Source: Hymenopus coronatus (lineage: Eukaryota; Arthropoda; Insecta; Mantodea; Hymenopodidae). From it: 64,000 nt of DNA. Numbering within the stretch: position 1 is the first letter of the stretch; each line of letters opens with the position of its first letter. Below are positions 45,929-56,422 of the stretch, in pieces. Position numbers and translations under genes: made by a program. Below the pieces are notes generated by a model. It ran no database searches and had not been told where the DNA came from. It was given only the letters and a program-made list of their open reading frames with translations. The stretch spans positions 76,491,001 through 76,555,000 of the forward strand of contig CM060895.1 in NCBI GenBank assembly GCA_030762935.1, in the 5' to 3' direction.

Positions 45929-46974
45929 TTACAGAAGATGTTCAAAATGTCCACCTCCTGCTTGAATACAGACCTCACATCCATGTCTCATTGACCTGCG
46001 AACACAATCCCAAACTCCAGGAGTATTGCGTATGTCCTCACAACTTGCCACAATTCGATTCCGAAGGGATTCCAAATCCGGCACCGGAGATGAATAAACC
46101 AATGATTTTAAATGGCCCCATAAGTAGAAATCGAGAGGGTTCAGATCAGGTGAGCGTGGAGGCCAAGCAATTGGGCCACCTCTACCTATCCATCGATCAG
46201 GAAACCTTCGATCCAAGTACCGGCGAGCCGTAAGACTGAAGTGTGCAGGAGCGCCATCATGCAAGAAGTGAATGTGTTGATGATTCATCAGTGGAGTGTC
46301 TTCGAAAACGTCAGGTATGGTGTTTTCCAGGAAGTTTGTGTACGCTTGCCCCGTAAGTCTGTTTACAAGTACATGGGGTCCAACTAATCGATCACCAATG
46401 ATACCGGCCCACATGTTGAGGGAGAACCGCACCTGGTGATGAGATACAACAGTTGCACGTGGGTTTTCATGCGACCATACATGCTGATTGTGGAAATTTG
46501 TTATGCCATCTCTTGTGAACTGTGCTTCATCTGTAAATAATACGACGGCAGAAAAGTTCGGATTTACACCACACTGCTGCAAGAACCACTGACAGAACCT
46601 AACTCGTGCAGGGTAATCTGCTGGTGACAGGGCCTGTACACGTTGCAAATGATAAGGATACAATTGGTACTCGTTCAACAGTCTCCAGACAGTCGTATGA
46701 GGAACATTGACTTGCAACGCTAACCGTCGTATGCTGATAGAAGGAGTCCTGTCCACAGCCTCCAGGATCTCCTCCTACACTTCTGGAGTTGTAGATCTTG
46801 GTCGTCCCCTTCCCAAACCAGGAGAGGTGAATGTTCCATACTCGCACAGACGGGAATGGAGACGTACAAATGCCTTCCGATCTGGACATTGTCGCTGTGG
46901 GTACCTCTCCTGGCATTGCCGTCCGCCTTACCGTACATGAAGTGTATCTCTGCCAGCTCTTGATTTGAATACAT
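45929..46974 (-). pseudogene. Mariner-type (DD41D) transposase, two disabling lesions
   Basis: The protein would cut and paste its own element. The probable start is at 46974 (MYSNQELAEIHFMYGKADGN), which resembles the arthropod DUF4817 N-terminal helix-turn-helix domain. Just after GNAR the frame shifts, apparently through a small deletion. It resumes as ERYPQRQCPDRKAFVRLHSR, reaches TTPEV, meets a TAG stop (46775-46777), and continues open for 275 codons from an internal Met at 46756 to the end at 45929. That part holds a second HTH (NVPHTTVWRLLNEY) and the catalytic triad: D76 (LFTDEAQF), D167 (FLHDGAPAH) and D209 (SPDLNPLDFYLWG), counted from that Met. The last two aspartates are 41 residues apart. 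The plus-strand 130-codon frame over the same bases is its shadow. Confidence 0.9.
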
Positions 46975-47064
46975 GTCGCACAGTCTTAACGCCTAAAGAA
47001 CACTGAATGTAACCTTCCTCAGAATGAACTATCAGAGCGCCCTCCTAATGTCTCCTTTGACGGC

Positions 47065-47311
47065 AAAGACCTGCGGAAAGAAAAACGTTCCAGCGAATTC
47101 CAATGTTGTGAAGGCCATAACTCGTAAATGAAGAATTTCCGGACATGAACTATTTTGATTGTCTACAGGTGGGACTTTCAATGTTGTAAAGGCCATAACT
47201 CGGAAATGAAGCATTTCCGGACACATGTTATAATGAACTATTTTGATTGTCTTCATGTGGGAAATACATACCTGAAATTATGCCCCGTATTTTTGAAACA
47301 TCCTGTATATA
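47065..47311. repeat. Right inverted repeat with subterminal duplication
   Basis: Two successive copies of the block AAGGCCATAACTCG(G/T)AAATG occur (near 47110 and 47190). Each is followed by a TTTCCGGACA-type stretch and ATTTTGATTGTCT. The left end has only one. Confidence 0.85.
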
Positions 47312-47313
47312 TT

Positions 47314-48178
47314 ACTTTCTCTACACGTACTATGTACATAGCGTATAGAGAAGGTATTGTATTGCACCCAAAAATTCGATACCGTGTTTTCACTGGAAAT
47401 ACATGTTTTAGGTCCCTCTGTATCCAAAAAAAGCATTTTTAGAAAAATGTCTGTGTGTGTGTCTGTCAGTATGTGTGTGTGCGTCCGTGGGCAGCATAGC
47501 TCAAAAACGAAAAGACTGTTAAATACCAAACTTGATATTTAAGTTTGGTATTTTCCAAGGATGCGACACGAAGATTTTTAAGAAAATCCCCCCACCCCAA
47601 ACTACCATTTACATGAAATTGTTTTCGAAATTTTTGATTTTCAAAAAATTGGCTCTGACGATTTTGTTTAAAATATCGTACATTAAAGATATTTACCTGA
47701 CAAATAAAATGTCTATCTTGAATTTTCTGAGAATAGCCTCTGAAGCCTACTTTATTCTGGATAAATTTTACGGAATTTTGCATAGGTGCTAAACTGTAAG
47801 AGATGGACAGAAACTTAACACACAAAACATGTTAAACACACTAAAATACACAACTTATGTTATACATATATATTTTTTTTTTTCGTGGAGTTGATTGTTT
47901 TTTACATATTCCTGGTTTTTGGTTTCAGCCTTGAAACCTTATACCTTTCTCATACAGGAATTTTGTCAACTCCTGTCCATACAAACAAAGGAACTTCAGT
48001 CACATAGCAACCAAATTTTGACTATCACTTTAACCTATGGTACTCTTTTATTTCGCTTCTACTTACAAGGAAGTAAATAATAAGACTATTTCTGCTAATT
48101 TTTTCTCGATTAGAGGAAGTAAATAGAATAATTTGTTGCAGAGATGTAGAGAAAGTCATGTGATTGGAACACATCAGA
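47314..48178 (+). repeat. Family A element, complete, abutting the mariner element
   Basis: The stem-loop (CTTTCTCTACACGTACTATG paired with GTATAGAGAAGG) begins two or three bases after the mariner end. All interior blocks follow, ending AAGTCATGTGATTGGAACAC and ATCAGAT plus a T run. Confidence 0.92.
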
Positions 48179-48897
48179 TTTTTTTTTATATTTTTTCCCC
48201 TAATTTTAATTGTAATTACGGAAACGATTCAAAAGTGAGTATGTTTGTTTTTCTTTTCGAAGATGAAAATCTAGAACAGAGCCTTAGAAATAAATTGACT
48301 CGACTTCGTCTCGTAGTATTAACCTTTTAATATTCTGTTAAAAATCACTATTGCATTGCTATTATATAGCTAGAGAAACCTTACGAGCAAAAAGTGCTGC
48401 TCTGTGCGTCAAAGTTAAAAACTCCATGTGAGGGACTCCGGAGGGCATTCGCTTTTTTGTTTGAGTGGTAACAAAGCAGGAGAGAAAGTTCAAAGGTAGA
48501 GACCACCTGCGATTGAAACGGGGCTTTATGTGTGATACAGCGCGACACAGGGAGAGATGAAAATAAATATTTAATGCGCTAAGTCACGAAGACTCCATCC
48601 ATTTGCATGCACTGGCCGACCAAGGACATGCTGCGGCTTGTTCACCAAGGGGATTACTCCACTGAATAGCGAGCGCCTTTGTACGACGGACTGCCTTCTC
48701 TACCCAGCATATCTTCACGGTCACACGCCGGTGTCCGTCTCACAATGAGCGGATTACCCTCCTGTCCGAGAGGCGACTCACAGCATTTAAACTCCAAAAC
48801 GCTTACTATCTGCATTACAACTGAAATTAATTGCACAGCTGGCAGCTCTAAGATCAAATTCTGTTATCGATTATGAAACACCCAAGTTTTTATTTTT
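48179..48897. other. Unassigned stretch with a GC-richer island
   Basis: 48400-48860 is richer in GC than the surroundings. It carries opposing frames of 65-67 codons (48654-48876) with no motif I know. It may be an unrecognised repeat. Confidence 0.3.
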
Positions 48898-49737
48898 ACT
48901 GTCTCTACACGTACTATGTACAAGGTGTATAGAGAAGGTATTGCATTGCACCCTAAAATTCGATACCAGATATCACCGGAAATACATGTTCTGGGTCCCC
49001 CTGAATACAAAAAAAAACATTTTCAGAAAAAGCTCCGTGTGTGTGTCTGTGGACAGCATAGTTCAAAAACCAAAATACCGTTAAATACCAAGCTTGATAT
49101 TTAAGTTTGTTATCGTCCAAGGATGCGACACGAAGATTTGCAAAAAAATCCCCCCACCCCAAACTACCCTATACATAGAACTTTTTTCGAAAAATTTTAT
49201 TTTCTAAAAAATGCCTCTAAAGATTTTGATTAAAATATCGTATATTAAAGATATATACCTCACAAATAAAGTGTATATCTTGAATTTTCTCGGAATAGCC
49301 TCTGAAGACTACTTTATTCTGGGTGAATTTTACGGAATTTTGCATAACTGGTAAACCGTAAGAGATCGACAAAAACTTTGCACACAAGAAGTGTAGAGCA
49401 CATTAAAACACACAATTTATGTTATATACATTTTTTCGTGGTGTTGATAGTTTTTTTTAGGTATTCGTTGTTTTGGGTTTCAGCTTTGAAAAACATACTT
49501 TTCTCATACAGGAATTGGTGAACTCCTGTCCACAGAAATAAAGGATCTTCAGCACATAGCAACCAGCTTTCGACTATTACTTTAACCTTGCTACTCGCTT
49601 ATTTCGCTTCTACTTACAAGGAAGCAAGCAGTAAGACTATTTGTGCTCATTTTTTCTCAATTAGTATGAAGTAAATAGAAGCATAAGCTTTTAAATAATA
49701 ATTAGATGCAGGGAGGTAGAGAATGTAACATATCAGA
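48898..49737 (+). repeat. Family A element, complete
   Basis: It runs from ACTGTCTCTACACGTACTAT with a stem-loop to GGTAGAGAATGTAACATATC and AGATTT. The (GT) block is short. It is a close relative of the copy at 47314. Confidence 0.92.
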
Positions 49738-49780
49738 TTTTTTTTTCACACAAGCCGTGTGTAGAATGTTAAATTCAATG

Positions 49781-49851
49781 GCCATAGCCTGGATTTGAAC
49801 CACGGATCTCCCGTTCTCTAACCAGTTGCTCTGCCATTGGGCTACCATGGC
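49781..49851 (-). pseudogene. tRNA-like sequence (pseudo-tRNA or SINE head)
   Basis: Minus strand, 71 nt. The 7-bp acceptor GCCATGG pairs with CTATGGC (one G-T). A D-arm of GCCC/GAGC has one mismatch, and the T-arm CGTGG/CCAGG around TTCAAAT has one mismatch. A-box-like CCCAATGGCAGAGC and B box GGTTCAAATCC are present. The would-be anticodon stem (ACTGG/ACGGG) does not pair, so this is not a functional tRNA by eye. Confidence 0.55.
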
Positions 49852-50059
49852 AACATGCCGGCACGGCAATAAATTTTTCAAATGACGAGCATGGCACTAA
49901 GAGGTAATGATATAAAAGAAACAATCCTCTATTGTTTGGTAAAATCTTGGAGAATATGTTTCTTAGTCGGCTTGCTCTCCTCGTATGTTGCGCTGACACC
50001 CCCCTAGGACTTACAAACGGATATCTAGTGCATTCTTTGTTTACCTATCAATGGCATAA

Positions 50060-50322
50060 CGAAGAACCTGGAACGAGTGGTCGAACCGTAGCCAGGCCTG
50101 ATTGTGAGGAAGTGGATGATATGAAATGAAAGCGAAATGAAAGATAGAAAAGGTGATGATGTAGCAATCGGTGGAATGAGTGGCGGGGGAAACCGTAGGA
50201 CCAGAGAAAATCCGCCCAGACACCGTTTCGGTACCACAAATCCAACAAGCGCGCTTGGGATCGAACCCGTGCCGCTTAGGTGGGAGGCGAGCAGTCTAAC
50301 CACTCTGTCACGGCGTTGCCGT
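50060..50322 (-). mobile_element. tRNA-derived SINE S2, with full head
   Basis: Minus strand head CCGTGACAGAGTGGTTAGAC (good A box) and B box GGGTTCGATCCC, then ATTTGTGGTACCGAAACGGT, CGGTTTCCCCCGCCACTCAT and TTTCATTTCGCTTTCATTTC. The minus frames here are SINE-derived. Confidence 0.85.
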
Positions 50323-50344
50323 CTGTGAATAGTATTAATCCAAA

Positions 50345-51312
50345 ATATCTCTGCTCTTATCACATTACTTTCTATACCTGTTCTGCAAACAAACTGTTAA
50401 ACAGTATTGTTCACTGTTTAATAGAATATAGAGGTATGACCTAGCGGGATGGCTTAGGCCTTTTGTCTGTGGCCCGCATTCGGCAAGTCTGGTTCACTAC
50501 TCGTGGCTGGCCTATCTGACCCATAGGCTATTTTTGTGGGTTTCCCCGTGTCAGCAGGCGAATGCTAGCTAGGTTTCATTCATTTATCCTTCCGAGTTTT
50601 CTGTCCCTTTATATTGTTTCCATCGTCATTTCATGTATCCTTCATCCCGTGGCTTCTTTGAGGGTCGGAAGTGAGGGCGATAGTGTTCGGTGCGGCGTGG
50701 CAAGGAAAAAGGATGCTCTGAGTAAATATCTCCGTTCCTTGATATTGGTGCATTATATGTGTACTTTAAGTAACAGAACACTCTTTTGTAAATGATTGCA
50801 AGTGCAGCTTAAGTACAGTAAATGTTATGCTAATAAACTATTATTTCAAAAAGTTATTCTTTCATTTATTCATACTAACAGAGATAAACATTAGTAGATA
50901 TGATCTACTAAGCTTCCTTGTAAGTAGATAGGAAACAAGGGACTGCGATAGGCTAAAGCGATAGTCAAATCTTTTAAAAGATGGTGCTATGCAATGAAAT
51001 TGAAATTAGATTCTCTCCGCATGGCCAAGAGTAAAGCAAGATATAACCTAATGACAAGTTGTGACTTGAGTAAAGCATAACTATTCTAAAATTGCAACCA
51101 ATAACAAGGAACATCTCGTAAACGGTTTATTAAAAAAAAAATGTTACGACATAATTGCATGTTTTAAAGAGATTTACAATTCTTGCGTTGTAAGACTTTG
51201 TTCATCTCTAATAGTTTAACGGTCATACAAAGTTCTCTAGAAGGAAGAGGGATTCAGAGAATATTCCCCAAAAATTCAAGATATTATTTTATTTGCGTGT
51301 AAATAGCTTTAG
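50345..51312 (-). repeat. Family A element interrupted by an S7 SINE
   Basis: The first ~55 bp (CACATTACTTTCTATACCTG) precede the insertion. From about 50850 the copy continues (CATACTAACAGAGATAAACA, GCGATAGTCAAATCTTTTAA, AACATCTCGTAAACGG) to about 51312, where it stops before the stem-loop half. A 9-bp near-duplication AAACTGTTA/AAACTATTA (about 50388 and 50837) may be the target duplication. Confidence 0.7.
50436..50790 (+). mobile_element. tRNA-headed SINE S7
   Basis: Opens CCTAGCGGGATGGCTTAGGC and has a weak B box (CTGGTTCACTACTCG). A pyrimidine-rich body follows with CCATCGTCATTTCATGTATC. The boundaries are uncertain, especially the 3' end. Confidence 0.5.
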
Positions 51313-51764
51313 GTTATAAACATAAATAATACTTTCAAAGAAATCTCAGCAAATACAGCTACATACTGTTGATATGGTAAAATAAAAAAAGGTGTCCTGT
51401 GATCAGAAACAATGCATCACTACAACAGGCAGAAATAAAATAAAATACATCACACATAGATCTAATTCTACTTGAAGAATCCATTTATATGAACATAGTG
51501 CATGAGTTTGTCAATAGAGGCAGAGTCATCGCCAGGAACACTAGCTAGAGACGAAGACAGACTATGTCGCTATCGCAGCACCGAAAATTAACGACACTGA
51601 GTGAGAAAATGCCTTACCGTTAAAGGCATATCTCAGTGGGTACAGCGTAGTGGTGGTTCACCATTTAGAACAGGCAGGATGTATGAACATACCCTCCCTT
51701 TTGTTCCCACTGCTCTCTTTCAACAGTCACGTAGAGCCAAAGAAACAGGTTCATTCAGAGCAGT
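51313..51764. other. Unassigned stretch
   Basis: No gene or repeat recognised. Confidence 0.3.
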
Positions 51765-52064
51765 AAAAATGCCAATGGCGTGTTATTTATGGACGCTCTT
51801 TAACTGCTGTGGTTCTCAGCGTCCCATTCCAAATTGGGCGTGAAAGACCGCTTAATTTTGCTCAGAGGCCTCTCTATCAGGCTTGAGGTTCTTTTACATG
51901 TCGTAAATCTATGACATGGGACCAAAGGCATTACTTCCCTTCCGAAGGAAACCATGTTAAGGATTTTTACACCCGAAAATATCCATCGTCCTCCGCCGGG
52001 TTTGAACCTGCGACCTTGGGTATATGAAGTTAGCATGGTAACCATTACACCACGGAGGGCGATA
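51765..52064 (-). mobile_element. tRNA-derived SINE S1, full length
   Basis: Minus strand: ATCGCCCTCCGTGGTGTAAT, B box GGTTCAAACCC, S1 body and tail. Flanked by a 10-bp duplication TCAGAGCAGT (51755-51764 and 52065-52074). Confidence 0.92.
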
Positions 52065-52135
52065 TCAGAGCAGTGGGAGCTTACATATACAATATGAGGG
52101 AACGCGAATGTTTAATCAGGACTGGGAGAAGAAGT

Positions 52136-52815
52136 TTTTTTTTTCTTCTTCTTCATGAACAACCACCACTGTTGTTCATGTAACCTCTCCGCTTCTCTGC
52201 CAGCTGGTAGGAAAAAGGAAGGGGCAATTGTAGGGGTAGTGCATTTCACACTGTGGATGCATATCTTACCGGCCCTGATTTGGAAGATATCCATGGCTGA
52301 CATAACAGTAGCCAATTCGAAACCGAGCAAGCACTGTCTCCTCGCAAACGAAAGACAGGAGAATAGCGCCAGGGATGCGTTGTAGCCATCATCTGGCGAA
52401 GTTCGGCGGTAGATGTAAGCCATTCCTCTTCCCAATCAAAGAGTATCTTCCTGCGCAGAATACTTTGTAAATATGTAGATAAGTAGCCCAGAACTTACTC
52501 ATCTGGATGAAAAATTGCAGCCTTCGCAGCCTGATCTACCTGTTCGTTACCTGCAATGCCACAATGGCCAGGAACCCAGCCAAAAACCACGCGATAACCG
52601 GCTTGATGTACAGAGGTCTATTGAGGCTCTATTGAGGAACGGTATGGAGACTACAAATATCCTGTAAACTAAGCAATGCACCAAGGGAGTCCGAACAGAT
52701 AACATTGGATAGCAGCGAGGAGAGAATAAACAAGGTGGCCTTAAGTATAGCAATGCACACGGAAGTGTCAGGAGCGCTCCCCAAGAGTAAATGGATCTCT
52801 AAAGGTTATACTTGA
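52136..52815 (-). mobile_element. 5'-truncated LINE (RNase H and C-terminal part)
   Basis: The minus strand reads, with frameshifts: ATLFILSSLLSNVICSDSLG (RNase H SDS motif), then YRVVFGWVPGHCGIAGNEQV and DQAAKAAIFHPDE (the final RNase H Asp/His region), then LARFRIGYCYVSHGYL, which resembles the conserved segment before the C-terminal Cys-rich domain of I/R1/Jockey-type LINEs. It ends in (GAA)n and an A run (52136-52153). Upstream parts are absent. Confidence 0.8.
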
Positions 52816-53360
52816 AGTTTGCCCTACTTTTCTTCTTTCTTAACCTGACTACTAGCAGAGTAGGAAGTACTCACTAGAGTAAACTATGAGCCACATTTTG
52901 TGCCAATGAGTATGAGAAGTACAGAAAGTAAACAATATAAAATATGAAACTTTCAACACACGAGAGGTATGTAGTAAAATGCTGTTCTTTAAAGCACAAA
53001 GTGCATGTTTGTCCGACATGTATGGGTTTTGTGGAATAAACGTAGCGTTGTATGCAAGTGCTATAGGCAAAATCGCTAACTCACAAAGTTTTATCTTTGT
53101 GTAAGCTGTTTTCTGTGTTTGTCCGCGTATTTCTCTGTTGCTTTGTTTCTGTTCAATGTAAACATATCGTGCCATGAATACTACTGTTTTTCGCTCTGTT
53201 TGTGTGTGTATGAGCTTGTGTGATTAGAGAGGGATAGAATGAGCGAGAGAGAGGAAATAGGATACCTAACATTAAATTTTATATTCACTATCTTACAAAG
53301 AAGCGGACATAACACTTTTAAGAAATTCCTCCCAACCAAAACTAGCCTTTCCTTTTTTAC
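52816..53360. other. Unassigned stretch
   Basis: No gene recognised. AAATTCCTCCCAACCAAAAC (53324-53343) may be a scrap of family A. Confidence 0.3.
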
Positions 53361-53362
53361 TG

Positions 53363-53460
53363 GTGAAAAATCCTTATAATGGCTTCCCTTGGAAAGGAAA
53401 TAAAGTCTTTGGTCTCGTATAACATATTGTTGCACGTTAAAGAACCTTATGGCTTGAAAA
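53363..53460 (+). mobile_element. SINE S1 body fragment
   Basis: GAAAAATCCTTATAATGGCT, CTTTGGTCTCGTATAACATA and AAAGAACCTTATGGCTTG match the central S1 body in plus orientation. Head and tail are absent. Confidence 0.65.
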
Positions 53461-55130
53461 AGAAGGTCACAATCCCTCCATTTTCACATCCACGAGTCGT
53501 GATTTTGTATCATGATGCCATGTATGAACGACAAATTGACTTGTCAGCACTTAGTGACGAAATGGCAATTTAGAAATTTCACCTGACGTAAAAGAACACC
53601 ACTAGGTATCCCAAAATACGCCGATATGATGTGATTGAGCTTGAAAAGTACCGTTTTCCTGTAAATTTCTTTGCTTCTGTAAAGAAATAACAATTACAAA
53701 TGATGCCAAAAAAAAAAACAACATTTTTAGTCAACTAGTTGCTCAGTTTCTCAGCTACCAATTGTACTTGGTTGACTCTCAAACTCTCGGGAAGACTCAT
53801 CTGGACCTTAATGGCCATGCTTGCTCTCATCACTGGAGGCGAAATGTCCTCAAAGAGGCTGCTTTAGTTTTTGTTTTTTTTCCAAACCCACCTCCAAAGA
53901 AGTTTCAATAGTTGCGGCGTGTTGCTTGCGATGAGACGGCATTTTAGCAATTTTCTGTTACCGCCTAAAGGGTTATTTGATTCAGCATGATGTGGCATTA
54001 TTGTGCGGGCTATTTTCTTTAACTGCACTGATCATGAGTTCATTTGTTCTAAAGGGTCGGCAGAAAGCTGCGAGAATACAGGGATGCGATAGTTTTTCAC
54101 TATAACATGGCTCGCTGACAACTTTGACTAAGTGGTCACACTTCCAATAATCCAGGAGACCACCTTGTAAACTTGCGCACATGTTCCCAGTATTCTTCAT
54201 GAATTCAAAAATTGCTGACAACTTTGGTTAAAATACCGTATTTTAAATATATAGCTTGAAACTGTCGGCAAAGAAAGACCCATCTGAAATAGTCTTCATT
54301 CTAAAATAATATATATCGCTCGCACGGTGTTAAAAATCAAACCCTATGTCAGCTAGCTTCCCAACTCCCCAAGACCCACAGTCAAGACAGGCTTTCTGTC
54401 CTTCAGTTTTCCACGTAATCGCTAGCGCCAGTAGCACACTTTCATTTGCGAAGATGTGTAAGCTCTTTAAAACAAGTATAATTGTAACCTCTTTCAAATA
54501 CGAATCGGCCCACCGCGTTTGTCAGGTATTCATTCTAAAGTTTCCTACACAACTGTCTCCTTCCTGAACTTTAATTTTCAATTTTGTGAATAAATTTGAG
54601 TCTTCTAGTTCAAAGCAAAACAAGAACGTACAAAAACAAAATAAAAAAAATTAGACGAAATCGGTGAAAACCGTGAACATCGTCATTAAAAATTACCCAC
54701 ATTGGAGGAACTTAAGAAAAACCTACGAACTGAAACACGAAACATTAGTGGCCAAATTAAATTGTGTCAATCTAAATGTGGTTACTAATACAATATTTCT
54801 TTAGCCCTGGAAGTACTATATTTCCAGCATTCATTTATGCATTTTTTATGTGTAGGTATACAGAAATACAGATTTAAGAAGCGGAAACAGAGTGTGGGCA
54901 CGGCCGGCTATCGTACTTCCCGTATGTGAATCTCTGTGTGGGCGGTCAGGTTTTTTGCCGAAAAACCTGTATCTATCATGTTTTTATAGTTCGCCTAGGT
55001 ACCGGAATGTAGAAAGTCTATGAACCACAATATATTGCATATTGGTTCTTCAGTAGACCCGCTGATCAAAGACAGGTGAGGTTGTCCATGTTGACGGGTG
55101 TAAAGAAGAAAGCAAGTGTTTGTTTCACAC
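53461..55130. other. Largely unique stretch
   Basis: No gene recognised. It holds a perfect 9-bp-stem hairpin at 54947-54969 (CAGGTTTTT/AAAAACCTG) and a possible family A scrap at 54222-54305. Confidence 0.35.
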
Positions 55131-55132
55131 AA

Positions 55133-55178
55133 TTACCTAGATGTAAAGAAAGTCAGGTGATTGGAACACAATAATATT
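55133..55178 (+). repeat. Family A terminal fragment
   Basis: GTAAAGAAAGTCAGGTGATT and GGAACACAATAAT match the last ~45 bp of plus copies. Confidence 0.65.
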
Positions 55179-56114
55179 TTTTGGTTAGATATTGCCAACA
55201 CAAATCCTCTCGTTCCTACATAGGCTACTTTCTGCTCTCAATTACACTTCAAACCTAAAGGTAAGAGAATGCTGCACGCCCCTGACGTAGTGCGCCACCA
55301 ACGCGACTAGCTGTCTCTTCTCCTCCACGCTTTTGATTCCTTTCAACACAAAACGTTCAATTGTATTAAAGGCAATAACGGGGGTTCAACATTATTCCAT
55401 TTGTAACTGGAGGGAGCGAACCGATGAAAGAGGGAAGCCGAAATGTCCCGACCATGATTTATATATATGTGCTGCACATAGTACGGTTTTACAATTAGTT
55501 TGCTTTTACCCTGTAGCGTATACAAACGTAATCGGTTTAATTAATGAGAGAAACGGGACTGCCTGATGTAACAATCCCTGATCTATCAGAAGGGGACAAT
55601 GCTCGGGGTTTGAAACGCTGACCCTCGCAACGTGTACGTGCTGCAATTGACTTAGAGGGACGAATCCTGATCCCCGGAAAATTATTACTGTTGTTTCAGC
55701 GTTTCCACTGAATGTGCGCTTCTCGGAATTAGAGGGGAGTCCTTTGTTTCGATTAAAGCTTTATGTACTATCTTCGGGCTGTTCAATTGATCAGAACCTT
55801 TATTTTTCTCTCTCCCAATTTTGCTGCCGATGTCACAGCATGTCAAAGGTGACTGTGTTTTTTTTTTTTCCCTTGATAAATACAAAAGCGATTTTTAAAA
55901 TTTTCTACTGTGTTGAAACGAATCCTATTTCACTTCCCGCCTATTTACGAGAGTGTTACAAAAATACTTTACGCTTTTCTATAAAACCTTTTTACGCACA
56001 AAATCGGTGCAGAAAACGAAATATAAATTTAAATAAACCACAAAATAATAACAAACTTTGGCTCAGTAACTCAAGTTTGAATGAATAACACACACAAGTA
56101 AACAATTAATCCTA
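55179..56114. other. Unassigned stretch
   Basis: A 124-codon plus frame at 55714-56088 crosses a (T)11 run and has no motif I know. I do not call it a gene. Confidence 0.3.
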
Positions 56115-56195
56115 TTTCTTATAATATTGCCCCGGTAATATATAAACTTCTGCACACAATTTCTTTTCCCTTTCCCCTGATTGGCTAAGCACACT
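56115..56195 (+). repeat. Fragment related to 58350-58425
   Basis: TTTCTTATAATATTGCCCC, CACACAATTTCTTTTCCC and CTGATTGGCTAA recur at 58352-58411 in the same order. Confidence 0.45.
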
Positions 56196-56422
56196 GTTCC
56201 TTTAACATGGTTGGTCATATCGGACGATGAATTAAATTGGTGAAATGATGCTCAAATGATCTCTCGGGGTCCATGAAGTTTAAAGTTACTCGACATTCGT
56301 CTTTTCAGGATAAGGAAAAAACCCTAAAAAAACCTTATCCGGGTAACTCACCCTAAGCGAGATTCGAACTCACGACCTTCTGAATGTGAGGCAGACACGC
56401 TACCACCACACTACCCAGGCGG
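56196..56422 (-). mobile_element. tRNA-derived SINE S3, copy 2
   Basis: Minus strand: CGCCTGGGTAGTGTGGTGGT (A-box region), B box AGTTCGAATCTCG, CTTAGGGTGAGTTACCCGGA, and a body matching 11540-11786. The 3' end lies near 56196. Confidence 0.85.

Larger units (their letters stand above)
45757..47311 (-). mobile_element. Tc1/mariner-superfamily transposon, full length, inactivated
   Basis: Left end TATACAGGCTGTTTCAAAAA and the inverted right end TATACAGGATGTTTCAAAAA open inverted repeats that stay nearly identical for well over 100 bp (to GAAATGCTTCATTTCCGAGT). The flanks are TA-rich, fitting TA target duplication. On the right side part of the repeat is present twice (outer ~47170-47311, inner ~47070-47165). 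Between the ends lies one minus-strand transposase gene. The right border touches the stem-loop end of a family A copy at 47314. Confidence 0.9.

Noticed and set aside
45841..46233. 130-codon plus frame
   Set aside because: It is antisense to the transposase coding region, so a shadow.
50025..50363. 112-codon minus frame with similar overlapping frames
   Set aside because: It covers SINE S2 and its tRNA-like head, so is not a gene.
55714..56088. 124-codon plus frame
   Set aside because: It crosses a poly-T tract (a run of Phe) and has no recognisable domain. There is no supporting splice or homology evidence.
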